A stretch of DNA of 64,000 nucleotides from Paraburkholderia fungorum (lineage in GTDB: Bacteria > Pseudomonadota > Gammaproteobacteria > Burkholderiales > Burkholderiaceae). The notes below the pieces were generated by a model, which was not told the origin of the DNA, ran no database searches, and was given only the letters and a program-made list of their open reading frames with translations. Location: positions 124,001 to 188,000 of the forward strand of contig NZ_MCAS01000009.1 in the NCBI RefSeq assembly GCF_003610895.1, written 5' to 3'. Below, in pieces: positions 24,121 to 32,655 of the stretch (within the stretch, counting starts at the first letter, position 1; each line of letters opens with the position of its first letter). A program made the translations under genes and the position numbers.

Positions 24121-24155
24121 AAAAAGGGTTTGAAGTCCGAAGACTTCAAACCCTT
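24121..24155 (-). terminator. Terminator of tRNA-Pro with UUCG tetraloop
   Basis: A 14-bp perfect stem (24124-24137 with 24142-24155) closes the loop TTCG when read on the minus strand. It is followed by T-rich sequence (complement of the A run at 24113-24125). It begins 8 nt after the tRNA 3' end. Confidence 0.9.
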
Positions 24156-24162
24156 GTATCTA

Positions 24163-24239
24163 TGGTCGGAGCGAAAGGATTCGAACCTTCGACCCTCTGA
24201 TCCCAAATCAGATGCGCTACCAGGCTGCGCTACGCTCCG
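24163..24239 (-). tRNA. tRNA-Pro (anticodon UGG)
   Basis: A 77-nt tRNA read on the minus strand starts CGGAGCG and ends CGCTCCG-A-CCA, so the CCA is encoded. The anticodon arm is CTGAT-TTTGGGA-ATCAG, giving anticodon TGG. The T arm contains GGTTCGAATCC. A sigma-70-like promoter and a tetraloop terminator flank it, so it appears to be a single-gene unit. Confidence 0.97.
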
Positions 24240-24250
24240 ACGAATCCGAG

Positions 24251-24280
24251 ATTCTACGGGGCATTAGGTGCCAGAGTCAA
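24251..24280 (-). promoter_or_regulatory. Sigma-70-type promoter of tRNA-Pro
   Basis: On the minus strand TTGACT (24280-24275) and TAGAAT (24256-24251) are separated by 18 bp. The -10 lies 11 bp before the mature tRNA 5' end. No obvious GC-rich discriminator is seen. Confidence 0.7.
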
Positions 24281-24333
24281 CCACGAATTACGCCGGAGCC
24301 CAAAAAAGGTTGCTGTGGGCGGGGTTGGCCCCC

Positions 24334-24507
24334 TCAGTGCCGGCGACGCATCCAGTGCGGCATGTGCTGGTGCGCTATCCAGTGGTGCAGCATCCCTTCG
24401 CCGTCATGTTCGCGCCGGTAGGTTCTCGCTTCAAAAATCGACAGAGCGAGTAACACGAGCAGACCTATAGCAAGTCCGATCAGACCTGCGATCGATTCAG
24501 CGTCCAT
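24334..24507 (-). CDS. 57-aa single-span membrane protein with His-rich tail
   Basis: This short frame has a textbook ribosome site: AGGAGG ends 5 nt before the ATG at 24507. The product begins MDAESIAGLIGLAIGL and has one hydrophobic helix (about residues 6-24), then a charged segment (EARTYRREHDGEG). The C-terminal tail is rich in His, Trp and Met, with eight His in the last 24 residues. I recognise no family. The tail could bind metal or haem, but that is inference. It lies upstream of tRNA-Pro on the same strand and divergent from a small lipoprotein. Typical length cut-offs would miss it. Confidence 0.65.
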   Translation of the reverse strand: MDAESIAGLIGLAIGLLVLLALSIFEARTYRREHDGEGMLHHWIAHQHMPHWMRRRH

Positions 24508-24661
24508 GGCAGCCTCCTATGACATGCACTGTGCCTCTATAGTAGGTCACGCGTAACAAAATGGGAGGGAGGAGACTGCTTAACGCGAGCTCGTCGAATG
24601 TGATTTGCAGGTAGACTCTCGGCGCTTTGCCGTCGTTATTGTCATTCTGTATCGAGAGTCT

Positions 24662-24823
24662 ATGAATCGCGTTTTATTGATTGCGTTGATGCTGGCTGCT
24701 GGACTCGCCGGCTGTGCCAACGATCCTGCTGGACATCATGGCGGCCCGCCGCCGAAAGATCCCGTCGACTACCACGGCGTACCGACCGATGACCGGCCGC
24801 CGGTGATGGCGCCTGCGCCCTGA
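24662..24823 (+). CDS. Small lipoprotein, 53 aa
   Basis: The product has a signal peptide MNRVLLIALMLAAGLAGC with a lipobox (LAGC, Cys 18). The mature part is about 36 residues rich in Pro, His, Gly and Asp (for example HHGGPPPKDP). It is probably anchored in a membrane facing the periplasm; the function is unknown. The start at 24662 gives a proper signal peptide; the longer frame from 24605 does not. A GC-rich hairpin follows the stop codon (around 24825-24840). Confidence 0.7.
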   Translation: MNRVLLIALMLAAGLAGCANDPAGHHGGPPPKDPVDYHGVPTDDRPPVMAPAP

Positions 24824-25024
24824 GCACCCGTTCCGGGTGGAAGCGAAGCACCGGCGCGGGCACGTCGGCGCTTCTGACCCGCGCAGACTGTTTGCGCGGA
24901 CGACGCGGGCTGCAGTTATTCTAGAGCGCAGGGCGCGCATGATATGTATGCGCTTGTTTCAAGCCGTAACGGAGTGAGTGTGCGCGGGTGTGCGGCGTCG
25001 GCACGCCGGACGCTGAAGCAAAGA

Positions 25025-26428
25025 CTAGGCGGCGGCGCCTGCCATGCCGCGTACCACGCCCGGCAAATAACGCGCGAGCGTGACGCCGCGCGCTGCCATG
25101 AAGATCAGCATCGCGGCCCACAAACCGTGATTGCCATACAGCGTCAGCAGGATCCACGAAGCCACGACGAACACCGCAAACGACGTCACCATCGACGTCA
25201 TCAACTCATGCGTACGCGTGGCGCCGATGAACACGCCGTCGAGCAGAAACCCCCACACGGAGATCACTGGCAACAGCGCGGCCCATGGCAGATAAGTCGC
25301 GGCCGTGGCGCGCACTGCAGCCTGATTGGTCAGCGCCTCGATGATCCATGGTCCCGCCCACCAGTACACGAGTGAGAAGCCCAGCGCGCCGAGCGCGGAC
25401 CACAGCGCCGTCACCTTGATGGCCTGCGCGAAAGCGTGCCGGTCGCGCGCGCCGATCGCCGCGCCTACCAGCGCTTCGGCAGCATGCGCGAAGCCGTCGA
25501 GCCCATAGGCCATGAAGGTCTGAAAATTGAGCAGCAGCGCGTTGGCGGCCAGCGTGGAGTCGCCCTGCCGCGCGCCGAGGTGAGCGAACCAGCCGAACGA
25601 CGAAAGCAGACAAAGCGTGCGCACAAAGATATCGCGATTCAGCACCACCAGACGCTTGAGCGCGGCGGCGTCGAAGAGGGTGGCGCGGTTCAGCGCCGGC
25701 AGGCCGCGCGGTCTGCCGTGCCACAACAATGCGGCCCCGAGTACGAAGCCGAGCGCGTCGGCCGTGGCCGTGGCAGCGCCAATGCCGGCCACGCCCCAGT
25801 CGAACACGTACACGTACAGGAGCACCGCCGCGATGTTCACGCTGTTGATGAACACTTGCGAGAGCAGCGCGAGCCGCACCTTCTGCGTACCGAGCAGCCA
25901 GCCGAGCACCACATAATTGCCGAGCGCGAGCGGCGCGGCCCAGATGCGCGCGTGACAGTAGATCTGCGCGTGGCGCTGCACCGCGTCGCTACCGCCGATC
26001 GCGCGCAACGCGTAGCCGATCAGCGGCATCTGCAGCAAAAGCACCGCTGCACCGATCACTGCCGCCAGCAGCAGTGCGCGTACGACGTTGTCGCGCAACC
26101 CGGCATGATCGCCCGCGCCGTGCGCTTGCGCGACGAGACCGGTGGTGCCCATGCGCAGGAAGCCGAAACCCCAGAATACGAAGTTGAAAAACAGGCCACC
26201 GAGCGCCACGCCGCCGAGATAGGACGCGCCGTCCAGATGGCCGGCAACGGCGGTGTCGACCGCGCCAAGTATCGGCTGGGTCAGATTGGCGAGGACAATC
26301 GGGAATGCCAGCGTCAGCACCCGGCGGTGCCAGCGGACAGGGACCAAAGGGGCTGTCGCGGGCGCGCCGCCCACTGGGGAGGCATCACCTAAGGGGACTT
26401 CCTTCGGGGCGTGCGCGGGCTCGCTCAA
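25025..26428 (-). CDS. MATE-family multidrug exporter, DinF-like
   Basis: The 467-aa protein has about twelve membrane segments and the MATE/DinF pattern ANLTQPILGAVDTAVAGHL near the first helix. MATE proteins use Na+ or H+ gradients to export cationic compounds. The start is a TTG at 26428 overlapping the TGA of the upstream DUF2288 gene (TTGA), with CAGGAA just upstream; no in-frame ATG precedes the core. That overlap suggests coupled translation with DUF2288. The N-terminal ~30 residues are Pro/Ala-rich. The 201-bp gap downstream, to the small lipoprotein gene, holds only a hairpin. Confidence 0.9.
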   Translation of the reverse strand: MSEPAHAPKEVPLGDASPVGGAPATAPLVPVRWHRRVLTLAFPIVLANLTQPILGAVDTAVAGHLDGASYLGGVALGGLFFNFVFWGFGFLRMGTTGLVAQAHGAGDHAGLRDNVVRALLLAAVIGAAVLLLQMPLIGYALRAIGGSDAVQRHAQIYCHARIWAAPLALGNYVVLGWLLGTQKVRLALLSQVFINSVNIAAVLLYVYVFDWGVAGIGAATATADALGFVLGAALLWHGRPRGLPALNRATLFDAAALKRLVVLNRDIFVRTLCLLSSFGWFAHLGARQGDSTLAANALLLNFQTFMAYGLDGFAHAAEALVGAAIGARDRHAFAQAIKVTALWSALGALGFSLVYWWAGPWIIEALTNQAAVRATAATYLPWAALLPVISVWGFLLDGVFIGATRTHELMTSMVTSFAVFVVASWILLTLYGNHGLWAAMLIFMAARGVTLARYLPGVVRGMAGAAA

Positions 26429-26733
26429 TTACGTTCCTGCACGCACACCCATGGCGAGACGACGACTGCCCACAGATCGGGATCGCGCGCCGCGAAATCG
26501 GCGGCGGTCTCCGCCTGCACGCGCTCGACGAGGCCGGACGATAGCCATTGCGTGACCTGCGTGGTGTCGTCGCTGGCGATGGCCTCGGCGACGCTTACCA
26601 GATCGATGTCGCGTGCAACGCGCAGCAGTATGCCGCGCGCAAAAAAGCGTTCGAGTTCGGCCCAGCCGATTTTGGCGGTTTCGCCGAGCAGCTTGGCGTA
26701 CAGCGGGCTATGGGTGGCGTCGTTGGAAGTCAT
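26425..26733 (-). CDS. DUF2288 family protein
   Basis: The 102-aa soluble protein matches the DUF2288 pattern: YAKLLGETAKIGWAELERFFARG near the N-terminus, a middle helix DDTTQVTQWLSSGLV, and the conserved end DLWAVVVSPWVCVQE. No catalytic role is known to me. It overlaps the start of the MATE exporter by 4 bp, so the two are probably one transcript. The ATG at 26733 gives the usual length. Confidence 0.85.
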   Translation of the reverse strand: MTSNDATHSPLYAKLLGETAKIGWAELERFFARGILLRVARDIDLVSVAEAIASDDTTQVTQWLSSGLVERVQAETAADFAARDPDLWAVVVSPWVCVQERN

Positions 26734-26841
26734 CGTGAGCGGGTTCTGACGGGGCCGTTACTATAAACCATCGGCGCGGACTGCCATGGCGGCGCGCGTT
26801 CCGGTACGCTTGAGGTCTTTCGAAATTCATTCTGAACCTCC

Positions 26842-27570
26842 ATGTCACTGGATTCAACGGTGCCGGCTTCGGCCGCGCAAGCTCATGTGCTGACCGGCGC
26901 CACACTCACGCGCGCCGACGTGGAGCGCCTCATCGCCGCGAGCGTGGCAGGGACTAAAGAGCCGCTCCATTTCACCGACTGCGATTTCGAAGGCGCCGAT
27001 CTGTCGCGACTCGATTTGCGCGGTGCTGAATTTCATCGCTGCACGATCGCCGAAACGTCATTTTTTGGCGCGACGCTGTCGCACACACGCTGGGTCCGCT
27101 GTCGTGGCCGCCAGGCGGATTTCGCGTCGGCCGATCTGGTCGACGCGGCGTTTCAGTCGAGCGATCTGAACAACACCAGTTGGCGCCGCACCAAGCTTGC
27201 CTCGGCGTCGTTTCACAGCTGCAAGCTGACCGGCGCCAATTTCGAAGCCTGCACAGCGCTCGGTTTGAGCTTCGTCGAAACCTTGCTGGTGGGCGCGCAT
27301 TTGCGCGGCCTGTCGTTTCGCAAGGCCACGCTCCAGCAACTCGATTTCTCCGACGCCGATCTGGCCGGAGTCGATTTCCGCGAGGCGGTTTTCGACGGCG
27401 GCAGTCTGAAGGATGCCAATCTGAAAGGGGCGCGCTTTGACGGCGCGGACCTGCGCGAGGCCGACCTGAGCGGCGTGCGGCTCGTCGATGCTGCGCTTTT
27501 CAAAGGCGCGACGATTTCGCATCAGCAGGCGGCGGTGCTCGTGACCGAACTGGGTCTGCGAGTCATGTGA
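26842..27570 (+). CDS. Pentapeptide-repeat protein
   Basis: After an N-terminal region of about 40 residues, the remaining ~190 residues consist of A(D/N)LXX-type repeats, such as GADLSRLDLRGAEF and ANLKGARFDGADLREADLSG. These should fold as a right-handed quadrilateral beta-helix. Some members (Qnr, McbG) shield DNA gyrase by mimicking DNA. Nothing here proves that activity, and most family members have unknown roles. It is monocistronic, divergent from DUF2288, and followed by a 13-bp inverted repeat. Confidence 0.88.
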   Translation: MSLDSTVPASAAQAHVLTGATLTRADVERLIAASVAGTKEPLHFTDCDFEGADLSRLDLRGAEFHRCTIAETSFFGATLSHTRWVRCRGRQADFASADLVDAAFQSSDLNNTSWRRTKLASASFHSCKLTGANFEACTALGLSFVETLLVGAHLRGLSFRKATLQQLDFSDADLAGVDFREAVFDGGSLKDANLKGARFDGADLREADLSGVRLVDAALFKGATISHQQAAVLVTELGLRVM

Positions 27571-28109
27571 GCGCTGTTCAAGCTGGCCGGGTTTAACCAT
27601 TCGGCCAGCTTGAACGAATGGCCGCCCGCGCCTATCATCCGATTTATCGACGCATTAACCGCAGCCGATTTTAAACTTCGCAATTTGTCAGTTGATCTGA
27701 AGATTTTAAATATGTTCGCTATTCGCGAATGCATTGGATGAAGTGCCGCTGATTATTCGCGCCGCACAATATCCGCTAATAGATCCGAATGGTGCGTTGG
27801 CGCACTAAAGGTTCGCAATGCATAAAACGTCTGAATCATGCTGGGCGCCGCTGGCGGGAGCCGGTCAGCGGGCTTTTGTCAGGTCTTTCCGGTACCGTGC
27901 GGGCAGGTGATTGATTCATAAGGTTTTGCGAACGGCGCCTGGCTTTTTTCATTGGCCGTTTTTATGGCGCTTCGCCCGCAACAGATTGGGGTATTTAACT
28001 CGCTTATTTCGGCCATTTTCCTTCACGGAATGCGGACTCCGTACGCCGCGTCACATTTTCCGCGAAATTAATAGATTGCGCTTGTAAAAGCAGGTTGTTA
28101 GATTTCGTT
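27571..28109. other. Gene-free, relatively AT-rich intergenic stretch with several hairpins
   Basis: No credible coding frame is present. A perfect 13-bp inverted repeat (gttcaagctggcc 27576-27588, ggccagcttgaac 27603-27615) follows the pentapeptide gene. Around 27850-27880 a ccgctg/cagcgg hairpin is followed by TTTT. Around 27930-27965 an aacggc/gccgtt hairpin is followed by T residues. The segment 27650-27800 is visibly richer in A and T than its surroundings. Promoter-like sequence for the adjacent small RNA candidate ends it. Confidence 0.5.
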
Positions 28110-28185
28110 TTGGCGCATGGTGAACCGGTCCTTTGCCGATATGCGCCGAACCCCCGTTCGCCCGGCCTCGTGCCGGGCGTTTTTT
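28110..28185 (+). ncRNA. Candidate small RNA of about 76 nt with its own promoter and terminator
   Basis: A -35-like TTGCGC and a -10-like TTAGAT (28098-28103) are separated by 16 bp. The predicted RNA contains a hairpin ggcgcat (28112-28118) with atgcgcc (28141-28147), then a C-rich single-stranded gaacccccgtt. It ends in an intrinsic terminator, cgcccggc (28159-28166) with gccgggcg (28172-28179) and TTTTTT at 28180-28185. No protein gene explains this terminator on the plus strand. I know of no matching family; the transcript is inferred. Confidence 0.5.
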
Positions 28186-28426
28186 CTGCACGGTCACAGC
28201 GGTTTCAAGCCAGCGTCACTACGGATTCATACGCGGTACGGATCATTGAATATTACTTTGTGCTTTCATTGATCATGCCCTGGTTGACCATCTTTTTCGG
28301 CGTTTGGCCGATCGCGCTCGGTTTGCTGTTCGCGTTCGCGGCACGCATCGACCCGCGCTCCGGACGCTGGCAGCGCCGCTCGCGCTCACATCGCAGCGTT
28401 TTACGCTATTGCGTCGTACCTTGCCG

Positions 28427-28753
28427 TCACTGCTTGCAGCGAATCACCATCGACCGGTTCTTGACGTTCGCTCCAAAAATCCCGCCGACCGTGCCGCCCG
28501 AGGTGGCGCCATTGTCGACGTCTTTCGAAATGACGTCGTAGCCATAGTTGCCGCAGACTTCGCCCGCGCGCTTGTAGCACTCGGCCCAGCTGGAGCTCGC
28601 ATCGCTGCCGCTGCAGTTGATCGCGAAGCCGGTGTCGCCGCTCGGCAGGTAGGTCATTGTGGTGGTGCTGGAGCAGCCGCTGAGGCTGCCGAACATCACC
28701 AGACCGAGACCGATCGCCGCGGCCGTTGTTGAGGACGCGAGTGCGCTCTTCAT
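28427..28753 (-). CDS. Putative lipoprotein, 108 aa
   Basis: The product has a type II signal peptide ending in a lipobox (SLSGC, Cys about residue 27), a Ser/Thr-rich linker and a small domain with five further Cys. Two of these fall in CYKRAGEVCGNYGYDVIS, and one is in the last residues (MVIRCK). Similar proteins are common in Burkholderia without known function. The paired Cys may form disulphides in the periplasm. I chose the ATG at 28753; the frame extends further but without a signal-like start. Confidence 0.7.
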   Translation of the reverse strand: MKSALASSTTAAAIGLGLVMFGSLSGCSSTTTMTYLPSGDTGFAINCSGSDASSSWAECYKRAGEVCGNYGYDVISKDVDNGATSGGTVGGIFGANVKNRSMVIRCKQ

Positions 28754-28881
28754 TGCAAATTCCTTACATATGACGGGAGTAGACGTGGCACGAAGCCACG
28801 TCATGCATAGGATTGAGCGCTTTATGGCGCGCCGGGTTCCCTCGGCAGTTGCAGGGCGCGTGCCTGAACAAGCCCGGGCGG

Positions 28882-29601
28882 CTAACGCGGCGGCAGTGCC
28901 CGCGACGGGTCGATCGAGCGACCCTGATAACGCAGTTCAAAGTGCAGCATGGTCCGATCGGTGTCGGTGTCGCCCATTTCGGCGATCTTTTCGCCGCGGG
29001 TGACGGATTGACCCTCTTTCACCAGCAGCACGCGGTTGTGCGCGTAGGCAGTCAGATACTCGGCGTTGTGTTTGATGATCAGCAGGTTACCGTAACCACG
29101 CAACCCGTTACCCGCGTAGACCACCGTGCCGGCTGCCGCTGCGACCACCGGCGTGCCCGCGGCCGCCGAGATGTCGATGCCCTTCGAATTGCCGCCGTCG
29201 AAGCGCCGGATCACCGTGCCGTCGGCCGGCCATACCAGCGAGATGGTCGAAGCCGGTGCGGGCGACGGCGTGTTATCTGCGGGCGCCGGGCGCGGCGCGG
29301 CGGAAGCGCTCGCGCTGCCTGCGCCGCTGCTGCGAACCGCGCCGCTTGTGGACGACGCTGCATTGCCCGGCGGCGCGACGCGCAGCACCTGGCCGACCTC
29401 GATGCTGTCCGGGTTGGTCAGATTGTTCCAGCGCACGATGCTTTGCACCGATTGCCGGTTGCTGCGTGCGATCTTCGATAGCGTATCGCCCCGTTCGACG
29501 CGATAAAAGCCTGGCCCCACCGGAGCGGACCCGCAGGCGGCGAGCACCGCCAATAACGACGCGCAGGCGAGTCGTTTCACCATTCTTGTTTTGTTCAGCA
29601 T
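28882..29601 (-). CDS. NlpD-like lipoprotein, LysM plus degenerate LytM (M23) domain
   Basis: The 239-aa product has a lipobox (LAAC), a LysM domain (about 35-80, YRVERGDTLSKIARSN) and a Ser/Ala/Pro linker. A C-terminal LytM domain follows (GIDISAAAGTPVVAAAAGTVVYAGNGLRGYGN). The zinc ligands of active M23 enzymes are missing: the first His position is in NSKGIDIS, and the HxH motif reads AHNR. This matches NlpD/EnvC factors that activate amidases rather than cut peptidoglycan themselves. The ATG at 29601 is preceded by GAGGT. It is not next to surE-pcm-rpoS, the usual nlpD locus, so it may be a paralogue. Confidence 0.85.
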   Translation of the reverse strand: MLNKTRMVKRLACASLLAVLAACGSAPVGPGFYRVERGDTLSKIARSNRQSVQSIVRWNNLTNPDSIEVGQVLRVAPPGNAASSTSGAVRSSGAGSASASAAPRPAPADNTPSPAPASTISLVWPADGTVIRRFDGGNSKGIDISAAAGTPVVAAAAGTVVYAGNGLRGYGNLLIIKHNAEYLTAYAHNRVLLVKEGQSVTRGEKIAEMGDTDTDRTMLHFELRYQGRSIDPSRALPPR

Positions 29602-29782
29602 TGGACCTCGCAAAGCGCTGCCACGCGCCGATCCTGATCACGCGGCAGGTAGATGCAAAGCGTCCGATTCTAACGGTTTTGCGCTGCAGCATCCGAAAAA
29701 CGGGTGCGAAGGCAGCCGCACGCGGCGGGTCACGCGGCGAAGCGCGTAACCCGTCATGTCGCAATGTGCGGAAAACCTGCCA

Positions 29783-30715
29783 TCAGCGCGGCTTGCCGGC
29801 GTCCTCAGTGACGTTCTCGCTGACGGTAATACGCAGCGCTGCCGTTTCGGTTTGTCCGGCTTCGAGCCAGCGCAGTCCCAAGCCGTTGTGGATCGCATCC
29901 GGCAAACCCAGCCACGGCTCGACGCAGTAGAAGTCCGAGTCGGCGGCTTCGGTCCATGTCGTGACTGCGTACCAGGGTACCGAGTCCGGCCGTTGCAGAT
30001 CGATCGTGATGAGTCGGTTCAGGCCGGGCGCGACCAGACGCACGGGCTGGTCGGGCGCGCCGACGAGACAATGGAAGCGATCCTGAATGCGCGCCTCGTC
30101 GAACGTGTAGCGCGCCGGGCCCGGCTCGGCCGCGCTGATCGAACCGTCGTCCTGCTGATAGCGCCGTTCGGTGCGCGGCAGTTCCAGCGAGGTCTCGGCG
30201 CGCTGCGTGTGCGGCAGCGTGAAATAGAAGTGATGGCCCGCATAATAGGGTAGCCGCGTGGTGCCGGTATTGGTGGTGCTTAGCGTGACGTCCAGCGTAT
30301 GCGTATCGACAAGCCGATAGGTCGCCTCGAAGCGGAAGCCGAACGGGTAGCCGCCGCGGGTCGCGTCGCTGTCGGTGAGGGTCATGCGCAAGCCGGCGCC
30401 GTGCACGTCCGCGTGGGCTTCGAAGGGCAGATCGCGGGCAAAGCCGTGCATCGGCAATTCGCGCACCGTGCCGTGTGCGTCACGCCAGTAGCCGATCTTG
30501 CCGTCGACACGATGCCTGCCGAGAAACGGAAACAGCAGCGGATTGCCGCCGCGGATTCTCGCGGGTTGGCTCCAGTCGGCGTTCTCGGGCCAGTGAATCA
30601 CCTCTTTGCCGTCGATGATCCACGACAAAAGACGGCCACCGGCTTGCGACGAGAAACGGAGCACCGAAGCGTCCTGGGCGATCTCGAGAATGTCCTGTTG
30701 CGGGGAGAGGGGCAT
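29783..30715 (-). CDS. Aldose 1-epimerase (galactose mutarotase) family protein
   Basis: The 310-aa beta-sandwich protein shows family features including GGNPLLFPFLGR, the His in LPMHGFARDLPF, AGHHFYFTLP with the catalytic-type His, and the late acidic ligand in FYCVEPWLG. Members interconvert alpha and beta sugars or act on hexose-6-phosphates; the substrate cannot be read from sequence. I chose the ATG at 30715; a TTG 6 nt earlier is possible. It stands alone between the NlpD-like gene and a divergent tiny frame. Confidence 0.83.
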   Translation of the reverse strand: MPLSPQQDILEIAQDASVLRFSSQAGGRLLSWIIDGKEVIHWPENADWSQPARIRGGNPLLFPFLGRHRVDGKIGYWRDAHGTVRELPMHGFARDLPFEAHADVHGAGLRMTLTDSDATRGGYPFGFRFEATYRLVDTHTLDVTLSTTNTGTTRLPYYAGHHFYFTLPHTQRAETSLELPRTERRYQQDDGSISAAEPGPARYTFDEARIQDRFHCLVGAPDQPVRLVAPGLNRLITIDLQRPDSVPWYAVTTWTEAADSDFYCVEPWLGLPDAIHNGLGLRWLEAGQTETAALRITVSENVTEDAGKPR

Positions 30716-30984
30716 GGTCAATGGGCGGGTTGATGAAGAGTGGAATGCGCTCCGAAGGCGGCTCGGAAGTGCGATAGGTGTGAGCTGGGCATGGCTCGAA
30801 CGCGGGCTCGCGACCGTCGAACGCGCCGCACGGCGACTCGCGACGGAACGATTTTGCGCTGCTTTGCGCTACGGGGAAACCCTTCTGGGGAAATTGCGGG
30901 TGTCGGAAAAGGCCTAACCTTGCCGATAATCCGCTGACTGCCCGGTAATCTTGACGATCGGGCGAGACCGGCTCAGGAGGTGTT

Positions 30985-31071
30985 ATGGATCTGGCAATGG
31001 CAATGGGTGTGGCGCTGTTCGGCATGTTCGCGGCAAGCACTGTCTACTTCTTCTACAAGCTCGAGCGCTGA
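30985..31071 (+). CDS. 28-aa single-span membrane microprotein
   Basis: A perfect Shine-Dalgarno (CAGGAGG, 30974-30980) lies 4 nt before the ATG. The product reads MDLAMAMGVALFGMFAAS then TVYFFYKLER: one hydrophobic helix (about residues 3-24) and a short basic cytoplasmic end. Its build resembles accessory microproteins such as CydX or KdpF, but the sequence matches none I know and no such complex is encoded nearby. It is divergent from the aldose epimerase gene and about 300 bp upstream of uppP. Confidence 0.6.
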   Translation: MDLAMAMGVALFGMFAASTVYFFYKLER

Positions 31072-31369
31072 TTCCCGTCGTAACCCGCCTTATTTTCTGC
31101 CGGGCCATCCGTGGGCCTGGTATGAGTCAGACGCGTTCAGCGCATTGAATTCCTCATGATGGCAGGGCGGTCGACGGCGGTGCCCGGTTTCTTTTCTGCC
31201 GCGTAACAACGGTTTCCAGTTGTGACGCGCTGCGTCAATATTTCCCCGAATGTGGCTCAAACGCTTGGCGCTGACTTTGCAGCCAGGCATAATCGGTGCG
31301 CTTTTGACGTGCCGTCGATTTTCTATTGCGGCGCGCTGTTCCCCGACATTTTCCTTACAAGGACCGCGC

Positions 31370-32200
31370 GTGAACCTGTCGTTTCTGATTTTCCTGAGCG
31401 TACTGCAAGGCGTCACCGAACTGTTCCCGGTCAGCAGCCTTGGCCATACGCTGCTCGTGCCTGCGTTGTTCGGCATGCATGTCGACAAGCATGCGCCGCA
31501 GTTGCTGCCGTTCCTCGTCGCGTTGCACCTCGGTACGGCTTTCGCGCTGCTGTGGTACTTCCGCAAGCGTTGGTGCGAACTGGTGCGCGGCTTCTTCGCG
31601 TCGTTCGGCGGCCGTCCCAATGACAACGCGCATATGATGTGGGCGCTCATCATCGGTACGATCCCGGCGGGCCTCGTCGGGCTGATCCTCGAGAAGCGTC
31701 TCGAGCGGATTTTTCACGATCTGCGCATCGTCGCAATTGCGCTGATCGTGAACGGCGTGCTGCTGTGGTTTGGCGATCGTCTGCAACGCTCGCGTGCGCA
31801 TCAGCCGCCAGAGAAGCTGACCTTCCGCCAGGCGTTTTTTGTCGGCCTCGCTCAAGTCGGCGCGTTGATTCCGGGTTTCTCACGCAGCGGCTTGACGATG
31901 ATCGCCGGCAATGCGGCCGGCCTGACGACGGAGAAGGCCGCCGAGTTTTCGTTCCTGCTCGGCACACCGATCATCTTCGCGGCCGGCATTCTCGAATTGC
32001 CGAAACTGTTCCATGCGCCGGACCAACTTGCCGATGCATTGCTTGGTGGCGTGCTGACCGCAATCGCCGCGTATCTCAGCGTGCGTTTCCTGATGCGCTA
32101 CTTCGAAGGCCGTGGACGTCTGGCGTCGTTCGGCGTGTATTGCGTGATCGCGGGGATCGTGTTCCTCGGCTGGTTCATGCTGCATCCGCAACCGGTCTGA
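31370..32200 (+). CDS. uppP: Undecaprenyl-diphosphatase UppP/BacA
   Basis: The 276-aa integral membrane protein carries the diagnostic [13 protein letters not shown] near the N-terminus and [18 protein letters not shown] in the second half; these form the two halves of the active site. It recycles undecaprenyl pyrophosphate to the phosphate carrier for peptidoglycan and polysaccharide synthesis and confers bacitracin tolerance. The start is a GTG at 31370 preceded by AAGGA; it gives the normal family length, while the longer frame from 31250 adds an unsupported 40 residues. Confidence 0.95.
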   Translation: MNLSFLIFLSVLQGVTELFPVSSLGHTLLVPALFGMHVDKHAPQLLPFLVALHLGTAFALLWYFRKRWCELVRGFFASFGGRPNDNAHMMWALIIGTIPAGLVGLILEKRLERIFHDLRIVAIALIVNGVLLWFGDRLQRSRAHQPPEKLTFRQAFFVGLAQVGALIPGFSRSGLTMIAGNAAGLTTEKAAEFSFLLGTPIIFAAGILELPKLFHAPDQLADALLGGVLTAIAAYLSVRFLMRYFEGRGRLASFGVYCVIAGIVFLGWFMLHPQPV

Positions 32201-32513
32201 TTGCACGCGATATGGTTGCAGTTGTCCGCTGAACGCCGACGTGCGGCTGGCGGGCAAGAAGCGATCGGTTATAATCCGGGCCCGGCTTGACTCGCTGGGC
32301 CCGTTTGTTTTGTGACGTTGCGGGCGTCCAAGGTCGCTAAGCCGGATCGGATGTCCACAGTCGGCGGCCCGGTCAGTTAGAATTTCGGTATCCGAGGAAC
32401 GTTGTGGTTGTTCGCTGTGATCACGATACAGCGCAGGTTCCAACGTCCGGTACAGGTTCCCATTGCGGGCGATGCACGTTGTACACGTTCGTGTAGCATC
32501 GCCTCACATCATT

Positions 32514-32587
32514 ACGGCAGTAGCTCAGCTGGATAGAGCATCGGCCTTCTAAGCCGAGGGTGGGGGGTTCGAGTCCCTCCTGCCGTA
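32514..32587 (+). tRNA. tRNA-Arg (anticodon UCU)
   Basis: The acceptor arms ACGGCAG (32514-32520) and CTGCCGT (32580-32586) pair, with A32587 as discriminator. The D arm is GCTCAGCTGGATAGAGC, and the anticodon arm TCGGC-CTTCTAA-GCCGA gives TCT. The T loop is TTCGAGT. The CCA is not encoded; the next bases are CTT. It decodes AGA/AGG, rare codons in this genome. Confidence 0.95.
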
Positions 32588-32655
32588 CTTCAAATGCCCG
32601 GCCCCGCGCATCGACGCCTCTCAGCTGCGATGCGCACTTTGCGCCGCTTTGCGCC

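Noticed and set aside
28095..28541. A 148-codon plus-strand frame with one hydrophobic stretch.
   Set aside because: It crosses the candidate small-RNA terminator and the opposite lipoprotein gene and has no supported start; a short membrane frame from ATG 28275 is not excluded.
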